From Suicoccus acidiformans (GTDB lineage: Bacteria; Bacillota; Bacilli; Lactobacillales; Aerococcaceae), in contig NZ_CP023434.1 of assembly GCF_003546865.1 (NCBI RefSeq), positions 1,302,001-1,366,000 on the forward strand: a stretch of 64,000 bases of DNA. Reading direction: 5' to 3'. Both the position numbers and the translations under genes were made by a program. The notes under the pieces were generated by a model. It searched no databases. It was not told the origin of the DNA and saw only the letters and a list, made by a program, of their open reading frames with translations. Below, in pieces: positions 1 through 9,528 of the stretch. Within the stretch, counting starts at the first letter, position 1. Every line of letters begins with the position of its first letter.

Positions 1-674
1 AGCAATTCGTGAATATTCTTTTCTTTCGCTAAGCGTCCGAGATAAAGGGCAATAAATGTGTCCTCAGGGATACCTAGACTTTGCTTCAAGCAATGAATAT
101 CGTCAAGGCTGGCTTGCTGTTGAAATTGATTGAGTTGAATGCCTGAGGGGATAATATGAATAGGTGCATGCACCTGGTATGAAAGTAATAAGTTCGCTAC
201 TTTCTCAGACGGCACAATCACTTGATCAACACGATTTAAAAGGATTTTGGTAGCTTGGGCGACCATTCGCTTGCCAATTCGCGGACTTGATGTGAAGTAA
301 TGAGTATAGTCTTCATAGACAGTGTGATAGGTATGAATATGGCTTGCCCCTAAATCTGAGTGTAAATGCCTAGCGACCCGGAAAGTTGAGAACTCATTCT
401 GCGTATGAATGATATCCGGCCCCCAGTTCAGAATATCTAAATACAAGGCAAGGTCCGGGTGAATATTCACCCGAGCACCCGGATAAATAAAAGGAACCCT
501 GTAAGAAGACAAGTAATAGACTCCCTGGGTACTATCGTAACTTGTCTTAGAACCTAAGGTCAGAATTCGGACTTCATGCCCTTTCTGCTCTAAACCGTAT
601 TTCAAACTTTTCACACTGGTAATGACCCCGTTGACGATGGGGTCATATAATTCTGTCAAAAGTAAAATCTTCAT
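1..674 (-). CDS. Glycosyltransferase family 4, probable glycolipid synthase (partial)
   Basis: The gene runs off the left edge of the window, so only about 224 N-terminal residues are visible. The start reads MKILLLTELYDPIVNG and continues with an NGV-I-TSV segment, a HIHTYHT-YEDY stretch and a VIVPS motif, the usual layout of GT4 diacylglycerol glucosyltransferases (LafB/alMGS/BgsB type), which add the first sugar to diacylglycerol at the inner membrane face. Two ATGs lie close together at 680 and 674. GGGAGG at 683-688 sits only 2 bases from the first but 8 from the second, so 674 is chosen. It is the last visible gene of a three-gene operon behind a second glycosyltransferase and a TVP38-like protein. 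The exact sugar and acceptor are inferred from family and context. Confidence 0.8.
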   Translation of the reverse strand, partial: MKILLLTELYDPIVNGVITSVKSLKYGLEQKGHEVRILTLGSKTSYDSTQGVYYLSSYRVPFIYPGARVNIHPDLALYLDILNWGPDIIHTQNEFSTFRVARHLHSDLGASHIHTYHTVYEDYTHYFTSSPRIGKRMVAQATKILLNRVDQVIVPSEKVANLLLSYQVHAPIHIIPSGIQLNQFQQQASLDDIHCLKQSLGIPEDTFIALYLGRLAKEKNIHEL

Positions 675-694
675 CTTCATAGCCTCCCTAAAGG

Positions 695-1690
695 TTAGAT
701 GAGTGTTTCATATATAGCTTGGTAAGCTTGGCCAATCTGGGATAAGTCCCTCGCCTCAGCGACGTGATAGGCTTGCTCGGTTAAATCAGCTAATTCGCCC
801 ACTGCCAAGGCTTCAATCTTCTCTTGGAATTCATCCACATTCGCTGCCTTATGTACATTATACCCGTCTTCTAACCAATTTGAAAAGACCGGAATATCAC
901 GCACAATAAAAGGACAGCGTGACGCACAGGCTTCGATGGCGGGAATCCCTTCGGTTTCTTCAAATGTTGGCATTATAAAGACATCACACGCCTGCATGGC
1001 TAAGCGAATAATAGCATTGTCCACATAGCCCGCAAAATATAAATTACTTGGCGCTTCCTGGATAGCTTGTTTGACATGATGCGGAATTATATTGGCATTG
1101 GTGTCGCCAAACCAAATAAATTTATACTGAGGCAAGCGCTCAGCCAGGGCAATAAAATCTAATATCCCCTTACGTTCAATTAAAAGGCCAATCCCCATAA
1201 TAATAAAGTCTTGGGCTTCGTAGCCATAAGTTACCCGAAACTTATCCCGGGCCTGGGGAATGGGCTGAAAGTCCTGTAAGTCAACGCCATTAGATACAGC
1301 ATAAATAGGTTGCTTTAAGCCATAACCTTCCAGTAAGGCTTTAGCATAAGGCGTAGGTGTAATAATGGCGTCAGCTTGACCGTAACAATGCGTAATCCAC
1401 CGCTTAAAAGCTGAGGCAAAGGTATTAGATCCAATAAAGGAGTTTCTAAAATCTTCCTCCGTGGAATGGGCATGGTAGACAACCGGTAGCCCTTTTAGGC
1501 GGCACTTTCGAACAAGTTGATAAGAGGCTAGGAAATAGGTATTAATATGTAATAAGTCATAGGCAGACGAGCGATCCAAGGTGTAGTCTATACCTGCCTG
1601 AGTTAAAGCGCGTTCTTGGTGTTTAATCGCCTTGCCAAGGCCTGATTGACTCAGGAGAGACTCTCCTTCACTGTATAATAAGACTTTCAT
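695..1690 (-). CDS. Glycosyltransferase family 4, LafA/BgsA-like glycolipid synthase
   Basis: A 331-residue glycosyltransferase of GT-B fold. The N-terminus MKVLLYSEGE with SGLGKAIKHQ is typical of LafA/BgsA enzymes, which add the second sugar to glucosyl-diacylglycerol to make the lipoteichoic acid glycolipid anchor. The C-terminal half has a donor-site region with GxGLLIERKG and an E-x7-E type segment (FEETEGIPAIEAC). The start codon overlaps the stop of the upstream TVP38-like gene by ATGA, so the genes are translationally coupled. The next gene, another GT4 enzyme, starts 20 bases downstream. The role in glycolipid assembly is established for close family members; the exact sugar is inferred. 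Confidence 0.85.
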   Translation of the reverse strand: MKVLLYSEGESLLSQSGLGKAIKHQERALTQAGIDYTLDRSSAYDLLHINTYFLASYQLVRKCRLKGLPVVYHAHSTEEDFRNSFIGSNTFASAFKRWITHCYGQADAIITPTPYAKALLEGYGLKQPIYAVSNGVDLQDFQPIPQARDKFRVTYGYEAQDFIIMGIGLLIERKGILDFIALAERLPQYKFIWFGDTNANIIPHHVKQAIQEAPSNLYFAGYVDNAIIRLAMQACDVFIMPTFEETEGIPAIEACASRCPFIVRDIPVFSNWLEDGYNVHKAANVDEFQEKIEALAVGELADLTEQAYHVAEARDLSQIGQAYQAIYETLI

Positions 1691-2307
1691 ACCAGGCCTC
1701 CTTGCAGAATTTGAACGATGAACTCGATGGCTAAGACTGAGAACTTAGTATAAAGCCATAAGGAAATAGGTTTCCCTATGAAAAGAATCCAAAGAAACTG
1801 CTTCCAGGGCATCTGAGAGACGCCCGCCAACATACAAAGAATATCCGCCGGTGCAAAGGGCACAATCATTCCGCACGTAAATATTCGGTGGAACATCGGT
1901 CGATCTAGTAAAGGCACATAACGCTGATACTTATCTTCACCCAATAAAACCCACAGAAAGCGCCTACCGTAATGCCGACATAATACAAAAGCCGTGACCG
2001 AACCGACTAAAATCGCAAACAAATTCAACAGAAAGCCATTCAGTGCTCCGAAGACAATTTCCCCAGCGGGAATCGTTAATGCCCCGGGCATAATTGGGAT
2101 CACCGTCTGTAAGAATTGTATAATAACAAAAATTATTGGTCCGTAAATGCCTGCTGATTGCAAGAAATCTTCCATTGCTTGTTGATCCGTCAGTAAGCCC
2201 ATTTGATAAGCTTTCACAGATAAGTAAATTGTCAGGCCAATTCCGATAAGCCCAAAGACATTTAAAAGCTGATGAGTCAGCTGGTCTCCCCGTGTCGGTG
2301 TATACAT
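1687..2307 (-). CDS. TVP38/TMEM64 (VTT domain) membrane protein
   Basis: About 206 residues with several hydrophobic segments and the VTT/SNARE-associated signature: a PIMPGALTIPAGEIVFG stretch followed by GS-TAFVLCRHYGRRF and a FAPADILCMLAG motif. Proteins of this family are integral membrane proteins, some of them lipid scramblase-like. It leads an operon with two glycolipid glycosyltransferases, which suggests a role in lipid or glycolipid handling. An ATG at 2325 is also possible, but AGGGGTG lies at good spacing only before the ATG at 2307, so that start is preferred. The substrate is unknown. Confidence 0.8.
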   Translation of the reverse strand: MYTPTRGDQLTHQLLNVFGLIGIGLTIYLSVKAYQMGLLTDQQAMEDFLQSAGIYGPIIFVIIQFLQTVIPIMPGALTIPAGEIVFGALNGFLLNLFAILVGSVTAFVLCRHYGRRFLWVLLGEDKYQRYVPLLDRPMFHRIFTCGMIVPFAPADILCMLAGVSQMPWKQFLWILFIGKPISLWLYTKFSVLAIEFIVQILQGGLV

Positions 2308-2325
2308 TCCCTTCACCCCTATCAT

Positions 2326-2663
2326 CTCTTTACTTTTCTTTTATCATAGAAGAATCTGGCGAAATAATCTAGGGGCTTTAGTCTGATTTAGCTAAAAATC
2401 ACAAATAAAGCACAAATATTCAGTTACGCCAAAAACCTTACGAATGGTTCCCATTCAAAGCCATGAGAGAAACCAATTAACCGTTCACAATATATAGGTG
2501 ATACAAATCCGATTTTTATAGGGGTTTTGCCGACCCCCGTCCCAAAAACTGGATGAGGGCTTTATTCTTGCGATAAGTCAAATACGTCAAAGAACATGAA
2601 AATAAAATTTCAAAATTTAATGAGCCCTCTATCATCTAATATTATCAAGAGAGGTGCATTATC
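2326..2663. other. Intergenic, AT-rich, no gene seen
   Basis: About 340 bases between the glycolipid operon and the dead IS110 transposase. No open frame with a ribosome site was found. The right part (about 2520-2660) is probably the left end of the IS110 element, since IS110 elements lack clear terminal inverted repeats and their edge cannot be placed by eye. Confidence 0.4.
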
Positions 2664-3853
2664 ATGAAAGTTATGATTGAAGTGTGTTATGGTATAGACG
2701 TTCATCAGAAAAGTAATACGTGTTGTAAACTCGATGGACCTTTAGATACCAATAAACCAAAGAAAAATGTGCGTACATTTGGTACACGTACTTGCGATTT
2801 AAACAATGCCGCGAGTAGCTAGAAGAAAACCACGTATCTAATGTATTCATGGAGAGTACAGGTCAGTATTGGATACCCGTCTTCAACATCTTAGCAGATG
2901 GATCCTTTAGCCAAGCCTTAGCCAATTCTCTGTATATTAAGAACGTTCCTAGTAGGAAACCAGATGTCAAAGATGCTGAATGGATTGCCAGCTTGGGCGA
3001 TGTGACTTAGTTAAACATTCGTAATTCCATCGCTTGAAGTGATGGAATTACGGTATCTAACCAGACATCGGAAATCTTATAGCCAAAAGCTCACATAGAT
3101 TAAGAATGAAATCCCAATTATTCTAGAGCGCGCGAATATGAAAATCAAGAGTTATTTATCCGATGTCTTCTCTTTGACAGGCCAGAGCCTAATAGAGCTC
3201 TTCATCAATAGAGAAGCCATTACACTTGAACGTGTACAAGAATGTATGGATCTTCGCGTTAAAGCTTCTGCTGAAGACCTCACATTGGTCCTGGACGGAA
3301 AAAATGAGCACAACCGATCGAATGCTGTTAGATGATTCTTTAGACGAATATCGCTTCTATACAAAGAAGATTGCTCAAATTTCTAAAGAAATCGAAGCGT
3401 ACATACTCAACCATTTCCCTGAAGAATACGATTTGCTAATGATAATACCAGGCATGAAAGCTATTGGTGCAGTCGTTATTCTAGGTGAAATCGGTCCAGA
3501 CGTTGATGCATTCGCATCAGCAGCGAAGTTAGCTTCATGGGAGGTCTAGCCCCTGAATCTTACGAAAGTGCTGGCAAGAACCGTTCAAGGCGTACAACAA
3601 GAGGGAATAAATACATTAAGTCAATACTGGTCATGGCTGGTGGCTTAGCTGGGCGATCAAAATATCCTGTCTTTTGTCTCTTTACTATCGAATATCCAAT
3701 AAAGGATTCCAGATGAAGGCCGTCGTTACTTGTGGTCATAAAATGATTCGAATTATCTATAAGGTATTATTGGAGAAAATTCATTATGACAAAGAAAAAA
3801 ACATTAGGGCTCCGGCAAAAGCACCTAATGCAGGACGCTTAACATATAATTAA
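2664..3853 (+). pseudogene. IS110-family transposase, degenerate
   Basis: The region starts with a good ribosome site (GAGAGGTG) and ATG, followed by YGIDVHQKSN, the N-terminal DEDD RuvC-like motif of IS110/IS116/IS902 transposases. The frame then breaks: a stop after DLNNAASS near 2820, more stops before 3140, and several frame changes. The C-terminal half is recognisable around 3440-3550, where IPGMKAIGAVVILGEIG and a KLASW segment match the transposase_20 domain. A last in-frame piece ends AGRLTYN at 3853. At least four lesions are seen, so it is dead. A normal IS110 transposase is about 400 residues, matching the 1.19 kb span. Confidence 0.85.
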
Positions 3854-4139
3854 TTACATGTTTGCATTTATATTATACCACAGGTGCTGATTTTTTGCGC
3901 TCTTTTTGGTTAATTAGTTTCAAATAAAACGCAAAAGAAACCTAAAAATAATTGTCACATTGCACATTTCAATAAAAATGTTGTCCGAATTGTTGAATGA
4001 GCAAATTGTCGTTTTTTCAATATTGCCTGAGTTAGTAAATTGCATTTTTATGTGATATTTGTTTATCATATGTAAATTATGCTATACTCCGGGTTTGTTT
4101 TAGTCTATACTATAGCTATTACTTTCAAAGGAGGGGAAT
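3854..4139. other. AT-rich intergenic gap with promoter of the C39-like gene
   Basis: Nothing coding is seen. The last 90 bases carry the likely promoter and ribosome site of the next gene. Confidence 0.4.
4059..4088 (+). promoter_or_regulatory. Probable sigma-A promoter
   Basis: TTGTTT at 4059-4064, an 18-base spacer and a TATACT -10 box at 4083-4088, about 50 bases ahead of the start codon at 4140. A strong ribosome site AAAGGAGGGG follows at 4128-4137. Confidence 0.5.
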
Positions 4140-5114
4140 ATGAAAGAGAAACCACGCAATATACTTATTGCAACGATTGGAATCATCTTGACGCTTATCA
4201 TCTCACTTACAGTCTTTTGGTTACTGAATGTCACTGGCACAGGGGAATCGTCAAGGGCTGAGGCTAGTGTAGAGACGGAGGCTGAGCAAGAAGAAGTGAT
4301 GAGTGATACGAGCGAAGACCATGAAGCAAGTCTATCCCAGCAAGATTCGACAGTTGATTCGGGAGAGAATGCGTTAAATTATGCTGACGTATCATTGGAA
4401 GAAGCTTTAGGGAGCTTTAACTTCAATCATCCTGAACGATTCGCGGATATTCGAAAAGTTGCCATGAACACCTATGGGGACAATCCTTTACAGCATCAAG
4501 CGGAAATTATGCAAGTCTTGGAAGATAAGAACTTGATGTACTATAACTTCGGCTTTGCCTTCTTACCAGATAATCCAGCCCAATATACTGAGATTGCTGA
4601 TAGTGGCCAGCAATTAGATGTGCCATTGCAACTGCAATCGGATCCACGATGGATGCGGGATGCTTATGGTGATGAGGGTGAAAAGATGCGTCAGGCAGGC
4701 TGTGCACTCGTTTCCTTGGCCATGGTGCATTCTTATTTGGAAGAATCTGAAGTCCTTGCCTCTGATGTGCTTGAATGGAGCGGGATGGACTATTGGATGG
4801 AAATGGAAGGAACATCTTGGCAAATTTTCCAAGATTATGCGGATGATCATCATTGGCACGTGACAAATCACGCGGATGATTTCTACAGCGCCATGGACGC
4901 AATCCCAAAAGGTGAAGTAGTAATTGCCTCAGTCAATCCGGGACACATCACTCCTGTGGGGCATATTCTAGTCATCCGTGGCTATGATCCAGTGAATGAA
5001 TTGGTTTATATCAATGACCCGAACGATGATCCGAAGAATATGTACTCCTTACAAGGCTTACCTGAGTATATCTTCTTAGAAGATGCCATTAACTTCTGGT
5101 CTTTTGGTAAGTAA
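4140..5114 (+). CDS. Membrane-anchored C39-like cysteine peptidase
   Basis: A 324-residue protein with one N-terminal membrane segment (about residues 9-31) and no lipobox, then an acidic Ser/Glu-rich linker (about 36-78) and a C-terminal C39_2 papain-like domain. The presumed catalytic set is Cys188 in RQAGCALVSLAMV, His275 in GHILVIRGYD and Asp293 in YINDPN, in the family order. The AGC motif replaces the more common QGC/YGC. The linker suggests the domain sits outside the membrane. Family members cleave peptides or wall-linked substrates; the substrate here is unknown. The gene stands alone between a dead transposon and a convergent esterase gene, with which it shares a two-way terminator. 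Confidence 0.8.
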   Translation: MKEKPRNILIATIGIILTLIISLTVFWLLNVTGTGESSRAEASVETEAEQEEVMSDTSEDHEASLSQQDSTVDSGENALNYADVSLEEALGSFNFNHPERFADIRKVAMNTYGDNPLQHQAEIMQVLEDKNLMYYNFGFAFLPDNPAQYTEIADSGQQLDVPLQLQSDPRWMRDAYGDEGEKMRQAGCALVSLAMVHSYLEESEVLASDVLEWSGMDYWMEMEGTSWQIFQDYADDHHWHVTNHADDFYSAMDAIPKGEVVIASVNPGHITPVGHILVIRGYDPVNELVYINDPNDDPKNMYSLQGLPEYIFLEDAINFWSFGK

Positions 5115-5141
5115 TTAAAGATAACTAAAAGCAAAAGGATC

Positions 5142-5186
5142 AAATAAGCCGCAACTTGCAAGATTAGTGCAAGCTACGGCTTATTT
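5142..5186. terminator. Bidirectional rho-independent terminator
   Basis: Perfect outer stem AAATAAGCCG / CGGCTTATTT with an inner CTTGCA / TGCAAG pair, between two convergent genes. The A/T flanks serve as U-tract on either strand. The stop codon of the esterase gene lies inside the right arm. Confidence 0.8.
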
Positions 5187-5922
5187 ATTTATGCATCCTA
5201 CAGAAATTCCATGTAGCGAGGGTTCTGCCGGCACCATGAATTTTCGGTATGGCCCCATTGGGTTCGACATGGATATAAGCTTGACCACCTGCTTCAACAA
5301 TCCGATCATTAAAGAAACCGACTGTATTTAAAGCGTCAGGCATCCGCTTGATTTCTCTTTGGCTGTAGGAGAAGAAAGCCCGGCTATTAGGATCGAGTGA
5401 CTGCTGGTTCATTTCCTGCGTAAGCTGGTCGCTACAGAGTCCAAGGGCTTGCGAGATGACAGCTGCCTTGGAGAAGTAAGCATTAAAGGCAATCAGGCTG
5501 CAAAAGGCCATCAAACCACCCATGAAAGAACCACCAATCCCGGTCGTTTCGCGAAAAGCTTGGGTGCGGTACTTCTCATCAATCATCTGCTTCAAATCAA
5601 AGACGAGCCACTCCATAAATAGCCTGCCATAACCAGCAATCGGTTGGTCACGAAAACCATGCTCAACATAATAGGGACAGTATTCGGCCAGGCGCGCATC
5701 ATGAATGCATTCAATCCCTACAATAATCATCTGGCGGTCACTTTGATCCATGTAATACTTCAGGCCCCAGGAACGCCCGTAAGTTGCATCACGGTGATAG
5801 AATAAAATACATGTCATAATTGGATAGGTGCGGTCATTCTGGCCATAGTCATCAGGCAAATAAACGTGTAAATGGCACATTTCATCGCGGTGGGAAAAGT
5901 AATGGTCAAACTTTTCAATCAT
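5185..5922 (-). CDS. Alpha/beta hydrolase, putative esterase (esterase D-like)
   Basis: A 245-residue cytosolic protein of the putative-esterase family. It has an N-terminal beta region (CHLHVYLPDDYG), a long central segment with SWGLKYYMDQ, and the nucleophile elbow GIGGSFMGGLMAF, where the common form is GSSMGG; the Ser is in place. A His in PKIHGAG near the C-terminus could complete the triad, but the usual GxHxWxxW ending is altered (RTLATWNF), so activity is not certain. No signal peptide is seen. The gene is monocistronic and converges on the C39-like gene. Confidence 0.7.
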   Translation of the reverse strand: MIEKFDHYFSHRDEMCHLHVYLPDDYGQNDRTYPIMTCILFYHRDATYGRSWGLKYYMDQSDRQMIIVGIECIHDARLAEYCPYYVEHGFRDQPIAGYGRLFMEWLVFDLKQMIDEKYRTQAFRETTGIGGSFMGGLMAFCSLIAFNAYFSKAAVISQALGLCSDQLTQEMNQQSLDPNSRAFFSYSQREIKRMPDALNTVGFFNDRIVEAGGQAYIHVEPNGAIPKIHGAGRTLATWNFCRMHK

Positions 5923-5974
5923 TGATGTAACCTCTTGGAATTGTTACCTTCATCATACGCTTTCATCTGCTTAA

Positions 5975-7265
5975 GGCAAACTGATATAGAATGCATTCCC
6001 CTGCCCTACCTCGGCTTCCACAACAAGGATTCCACCATGCAAGTCTAAAATCCGGTCTACAAAAACAAGCTTAAGTCGTAGCCCGCTTGCACCGCTTTAT
6101 TTCTGGAAGAATTCACTTGTTAAAAGCGCTCAAAATATGTGCCTGCTCGGCCTGGCTTAAATCGAACTCATCGTCTGTTACGCACAAAACCGCTTGCTTA
6201 CCTTTTTGGACAGCTTTGATATGAACTCGTGTTTCAGCGAATTCAAGGTATTGCCCAGTAAATATTCAACTGCCCGACCTAAATGGACCGCATGGGCCTC
6301 AATATAAATATCTAGTTCAATTTGAGCTGATAATTTTGTTTTAGAATGCTGGGCAAGTTTCTGGTAGTCGGCTACTTGTAGATTGAGGGCCTCGCTCCAG
6401 GCCATCGCTTCCTTATCTAAATATTGGGTCTGATCTAGACGAACTAAAGTTAGAGCCTTCTCAATCAATTGCGTCATCTCTTGGGCCTTGCGCTCAATGA
6501 TGGCTACAGATTAATCCGTCTCGCCTTTAGTGTCATCTTAAGCCAATGCATATTGACTTTTCGCTAGAATCACACTAAAGGATTTCCTAAGTTCGTGCGA
6601 GATAGCGTGGGAAAATTGCTTTACCCGTTCTGAGGTCTGCTCCAAGCAAACTAATATATCATTTAAGGCAGTGACCATTATATGAATCTAGTCTTCAGTC
6701 GAAGTGGTCATCAGCATTCTTTATCTTAAATCCCCCACCTGGCGAATGACAATCGCGATAGTCATCGCATCTCGAATCGGCTGCATGCCCTTGCGCAAAA
6801 TTCGTTGCCCGCCTAGCAGGGCCAGCAATGCAAAGGCGAAGGTAAATGAGCCCGCAGAGAATAATACACTGGGGTAAGCTGAACGAGATAGCCAAGTGGC
6901 ATCAGTCCCCCGCACCCACGTCCGAAACGGGTGAATTTGTTCGTAAATAAGATAGGGCTTAGGCCGCTTATTTCTCGGAATGCGCCGAACTGTGGCTCTA
7001 GCGATACACCTTCTAATGGTAAGCTTCCCCCTTAGCGCAATTGATTCTCGATATTATAAGTTTGTAAGTACACCTTGTCATCAAAGGCTTCGAAATCCGT
7101 CAAATCTGATACGACCTCTTCCACCTGATTAAGCAGTTTTTGGCTGTAATTTTGAAGCGATACCGTTTAGTACATGGTTAAAAGACCACCATCAAAAGGC
7201 ATAGCAGACTGAGAATAAAAAAGTGTACCAAAACTTGCCCGCCAAGTAATGGGCAGTTTGCGATG
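5975..7265 (-). pseudogene. Sensor histidine kinase, degenerate
   Basis: Reverse-strand remains of a two-component kinase in the right order but in shifting frames. A broken N-terminal membrane/sensor part lies at about 6690-7250. The HisKA box reads SHAISHELRKSFSVILAKSQYAL at about 6545-6610 with the phospho-accepting His intact. A helical piece follows at 6178-6477. The end of the HATPase domain, with DRILDLHGGILVVEAEVGQG, lies near 5980-6070. Several stops and frameshifts separate these pieces, and most of the ATP-binding domain before the last strand is missing. It follows a response-regulator relic and precedes nothing functional, so the whole signalling system is dead. Confidence 0.8.
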
Positions 7266-7269
7266 TCTT

Positions 7270-7948
7270 TTAATAGGCATCATGAATTACGTTTCCTAAG
7301 TTGCGTTTGGTTTGAATGAAAGACGTGTTCCGGTTACCGTCTTTTTTGCGCCGAATATTCTTAATCAATACTTCAATCACGTTTGATTCACTTTTATAAG
7401 CATAGCCCCAGACATGGTCTTGGATTTGCTCTTTGGATAGAAACCGATTCTTATTCAAAGGCAAGTATTCAAGAATTCGGTATTCTTTAGCCATTAAAGA
7501 TACCGCTTCGCCGTCAGCCTAACACTTTTGGTTTCCAAGTTAAGGATTAATTCGCCTACGCTTATTTGATTGGCTGAGCGTCCATGATGGCAGCGAACTA
7601 ATGCGTGAAGCCGGACCGTCAACTCAGCCAATTCAAAGGACTTGACCAAATAATCATCCGCGCCTGTATTCAAACCGTGAACATTATCTTCAGACTAATC
7701 CATCGCCGTCAAACACAAGATCGGAACATCACTGACAGCTTGGCGCAAATGTATTAAAATTTCAAAATCATTCTTATAAGGTAGCATTGTATCCAGGATT
7801 ACTGGATCATACGTATCTTTCGTTAAATAAACCCAAGCCTCCTGCCTATCAAAGGCAATATCTAATTGAAACTATTGACGCTCTAAATACTTGGTCAATA
7901 GCCGGTTCAAATCCTGCTCATCTTAAACAACTAACGCTCGCTTCCCAT
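7270..7948 (-). pseudogene. OmpR-family response regulator, degenerate
   Basis: A strong ribosome site (GAGGAGGCT) and ATG at 7948 begin the gene, but the frame is lost within the first codons. The receiver domain is readable in pieces: LVV-DEQDLNRLL, VILDTMLPYKNDFEIL (phospho-Asp region) and ADDYLVKSFELAELTVRL. The winged-helix output domain survives as an open stretch at 7270-7494, including KEQIQDHVWGYAYKSESNVIEVLIKNIRRK. Three or more stops or frameshifts are present. It was the partner of the dead kinase downstream and probably controlled or sensed through the adjacent PepSY protein. Confidence 0.8.
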
Positions 7949-8056
7949 AGCCTCCTCTATAAATCCGTCCCTTGCATTCTAACTTAATATACTGTCATTC
8001 ATGAATTCTCTAGCAAAATCGTCCCCAAATCCTGCCACCTTGGAAGCCTAAAGTCC

Positions 8057-8090
8057 AAAAAATCCAACCAACCTCCCGGTCAGTCGGATT
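8057..8090 (-). terminator. Rho-independent terminator of the PepSY gene
   Basis: On the minus strand, a 13-bp stem (AATCCGACTGACC with GGTTGGTTGGATT, three G-U pairs), loop GGGA, followed by a run of T. It lies about 30 bases downstream of the PepSY stop. Confidence 0.75.
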
Positions 8091-8118
8091 GAACAATTTA
8101 TGATTTATATCCAGTGGA

Positions 8119-8718
8119 TTAGTCATGGATTTCGACTTTAACCACCTCCCCTGTTAAGGCATCAATTTCTAATTCTGCCTCTTCAGAGCCTTGATCATAT
8201 TCAATTTCCCAAACTGGTTTTTCTACTTGATTGCCTAGGTTATCTAAAACCCAATTCGTTGGTTGGGTGAAGCCTGTTTCACCATTGGCAATTTCAGTTG
8301 CTTCATCAATGCTAATAACTTTGTCTAAGTCTAAGGCTACTTCTGTATCGTTCGTTACTTCCTCGGATTGGCTTACAATCTTACCTTCACGGCTCATGTA
8401 AGTCACTTCAATCTCAGTCGTATCTTGGATACCGTCTAATTCTATTTCAAAGGTCTCGTCATTGAGTAATTCTACATCAATTTCGATAATGTCAGCATCA
8501 GGATAAGCTTCTTGGAAAGCTTTCACGGCATCATCGAAAGCTTGTTGGACATTACTTGCTTCGGTTTGTTCAGATGCTTCGGTGCTTTCTGCTGATTCAC
8601 TCACTTCCTCAGAACTCTCTGCTTGAGATGCTGCAGATTCACTTGAAGCTTCCTCAGCATAAACCACACCACTTAATAAAAGCGAACTAGATAAAACAAC
8701 AGTCAAGAATTTCTTCAT
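8119..8718 (-). CDS. Secreted PepSY-domain protein
   Basis: A 199-residue exported protein. The signal peptide MKKFLTVVLSSSLLLSGVVYA ends in an AxA-type site (VYA-EE), followed by a Ser/Glu/Ala-rich acidic linker (about 22-58) and two PepSY-like units (about 60-125 and 130-197), the second ending in the typical LEIDALTGEVVKVEI. PepSY domains are thought to bind peptides or restrain enzymes outside the cell and are often encoded beside two-component systems, as here; that neighbouring system is dead while this gene is intact. It has its own terminator. Function is inferred from domain only. Confidence 0.8.
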   Translation of the reverse strand: MKKFLTVVLSSSLLLSGVVYAEEASSESAASQAESSEEVSESAESTEASEQTEASNVQQAFDDAVKAFQEAYPDADIIEIDVELLNDETFEIELDGIQDTTEIEVTYMSREGKIVSQSEEVTNDTEVALDLDKVISIDEATEIANGETGFTQPTNWVLDNLGNQVEKPVWEIEYDQGSEEAELEIDALTGEVVKVEIHD

Positions 8719-9039
8719 AAATAATCTCTCCTTTTCTATTTCTACGTCTTTCCTAACGACAACCCTAGTATAAACCTTGAAACTGAATTGAAGCTGAAGT
8801 AGCGCAACTCAGTCTAAAGTCTGACACTATTATAATTTTGCTATTGTTGTCATTATAGTTTCAATTTAGCATAAAAACAAATGATGTGCTTCTATAAATC
8901 CTATAAATATAAGCTTTGTTCGCCATATATGACAGCGATTCATATAAATTTTACAAAAATTCACCTAAGCGGTAAACTTGTAAATCATTAGCAAAAAACG
9001 TATGATAACAGGGACAAGTGTAAAGGAGTGAAGCATAGG
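8719..9039. other. Divergent intergenic region
   Basis: About 320 AT-rich bases between the PepSY gene and the HesB-like gene; it must hold both promoters. No RNA gene or repeat was recognised. Confidence 0.4.
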
Positions 9040-9393
9040 ATGAAAATAGAAATGTCGCAAGCTGCTGCTGATTTCTACCGCGATGAAGTGAACCCAGGTC
9101 CGGGTAAAGGAATACATATTTATGGTAAAGTATACGGATCGACGAATGTGCATGATAACTATTCAGTTGGTATTATGATTGAAGAGCCGGTTAATCCAAT
9201 TGCCACAGCCGAATTGGGGGATATTCTGGTCTTTGCTGAAGAAGAAGATCGCTGGTTCTTCGGGGACTATTACTTAGTCATCGATTACCAAGCTGGTGAT
9301 GATGCCCCAACTTATACCTTCACCAGTGACGACCCTGAATTAGCGGCCGATGCCGCCAGTGGTGCTTCTACTGCTGACCCAACCCATCCTTAA
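9040..9393 (+). CDS. HesB/YadR/YfhF-type (iron-sulfur biogenesis-like) protein
   Basis: About 117 residues; MKIEMSQAAADFYRDEV and the GKVYGSTNVHDNYSVGI segment match the HesB/YadR/YfhF group of the A-type carrier superfamily. It contains no Cys at all, so it cannot bind an iron-sulfur cluster like IscA and its role is unknown. A GTG at 9028 overlaps the ribosome site AAAGGAG (9022-9028); the ATG at 9040 lies 11 bases after that site and is chosen. The C-terminus ends in a low-complexity tail with AASGAS, a motif that recurs in the tail of the flavin reductase near 60.6 kb. Confidence 0.7.
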   Translation: MKIEMSQAAADFYRDEVNPGPGKGIHIYGKVYGSTNVHDNYSVGIMIEEPVNPIATAELGDILVFAEEEDRWFFGDYYLVIDYQAGDDAPTYTFTSDDPELAADAASGASTADPTHP

Positions 9394-9430
9394 CAATAAC
9401 TATGCAAAAAGCATCGTACAGTATATGATA

Positions 9431-9476
9431 TGCTCCCTTTAAAGTAGACACCTAAAAATGAAAAAGGTCTACTTTG
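9431..9476 (+). mobile_element. Left end of an older IS3-type element, split by a newer insertion
   Basis: CTCCCTTTAAAGTAGAC begins a hairpin whose matching arm GTCTACTTT ends at 9475. The rest of that arm, GAAGGGAG, is found only on the far side of the inserted IS at 11238-11245. Rejoining the two halves across the IS gives GTCTACTTTGAAGGGAG, nearly the full complement of the left arm. Confidence 0.55.
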
Positions 9477-9528
9477 TGAGCCGACCCCAAAAGTTAGACC
9501 AAAAAATCTAACTTTTGGGGGTATTTTT

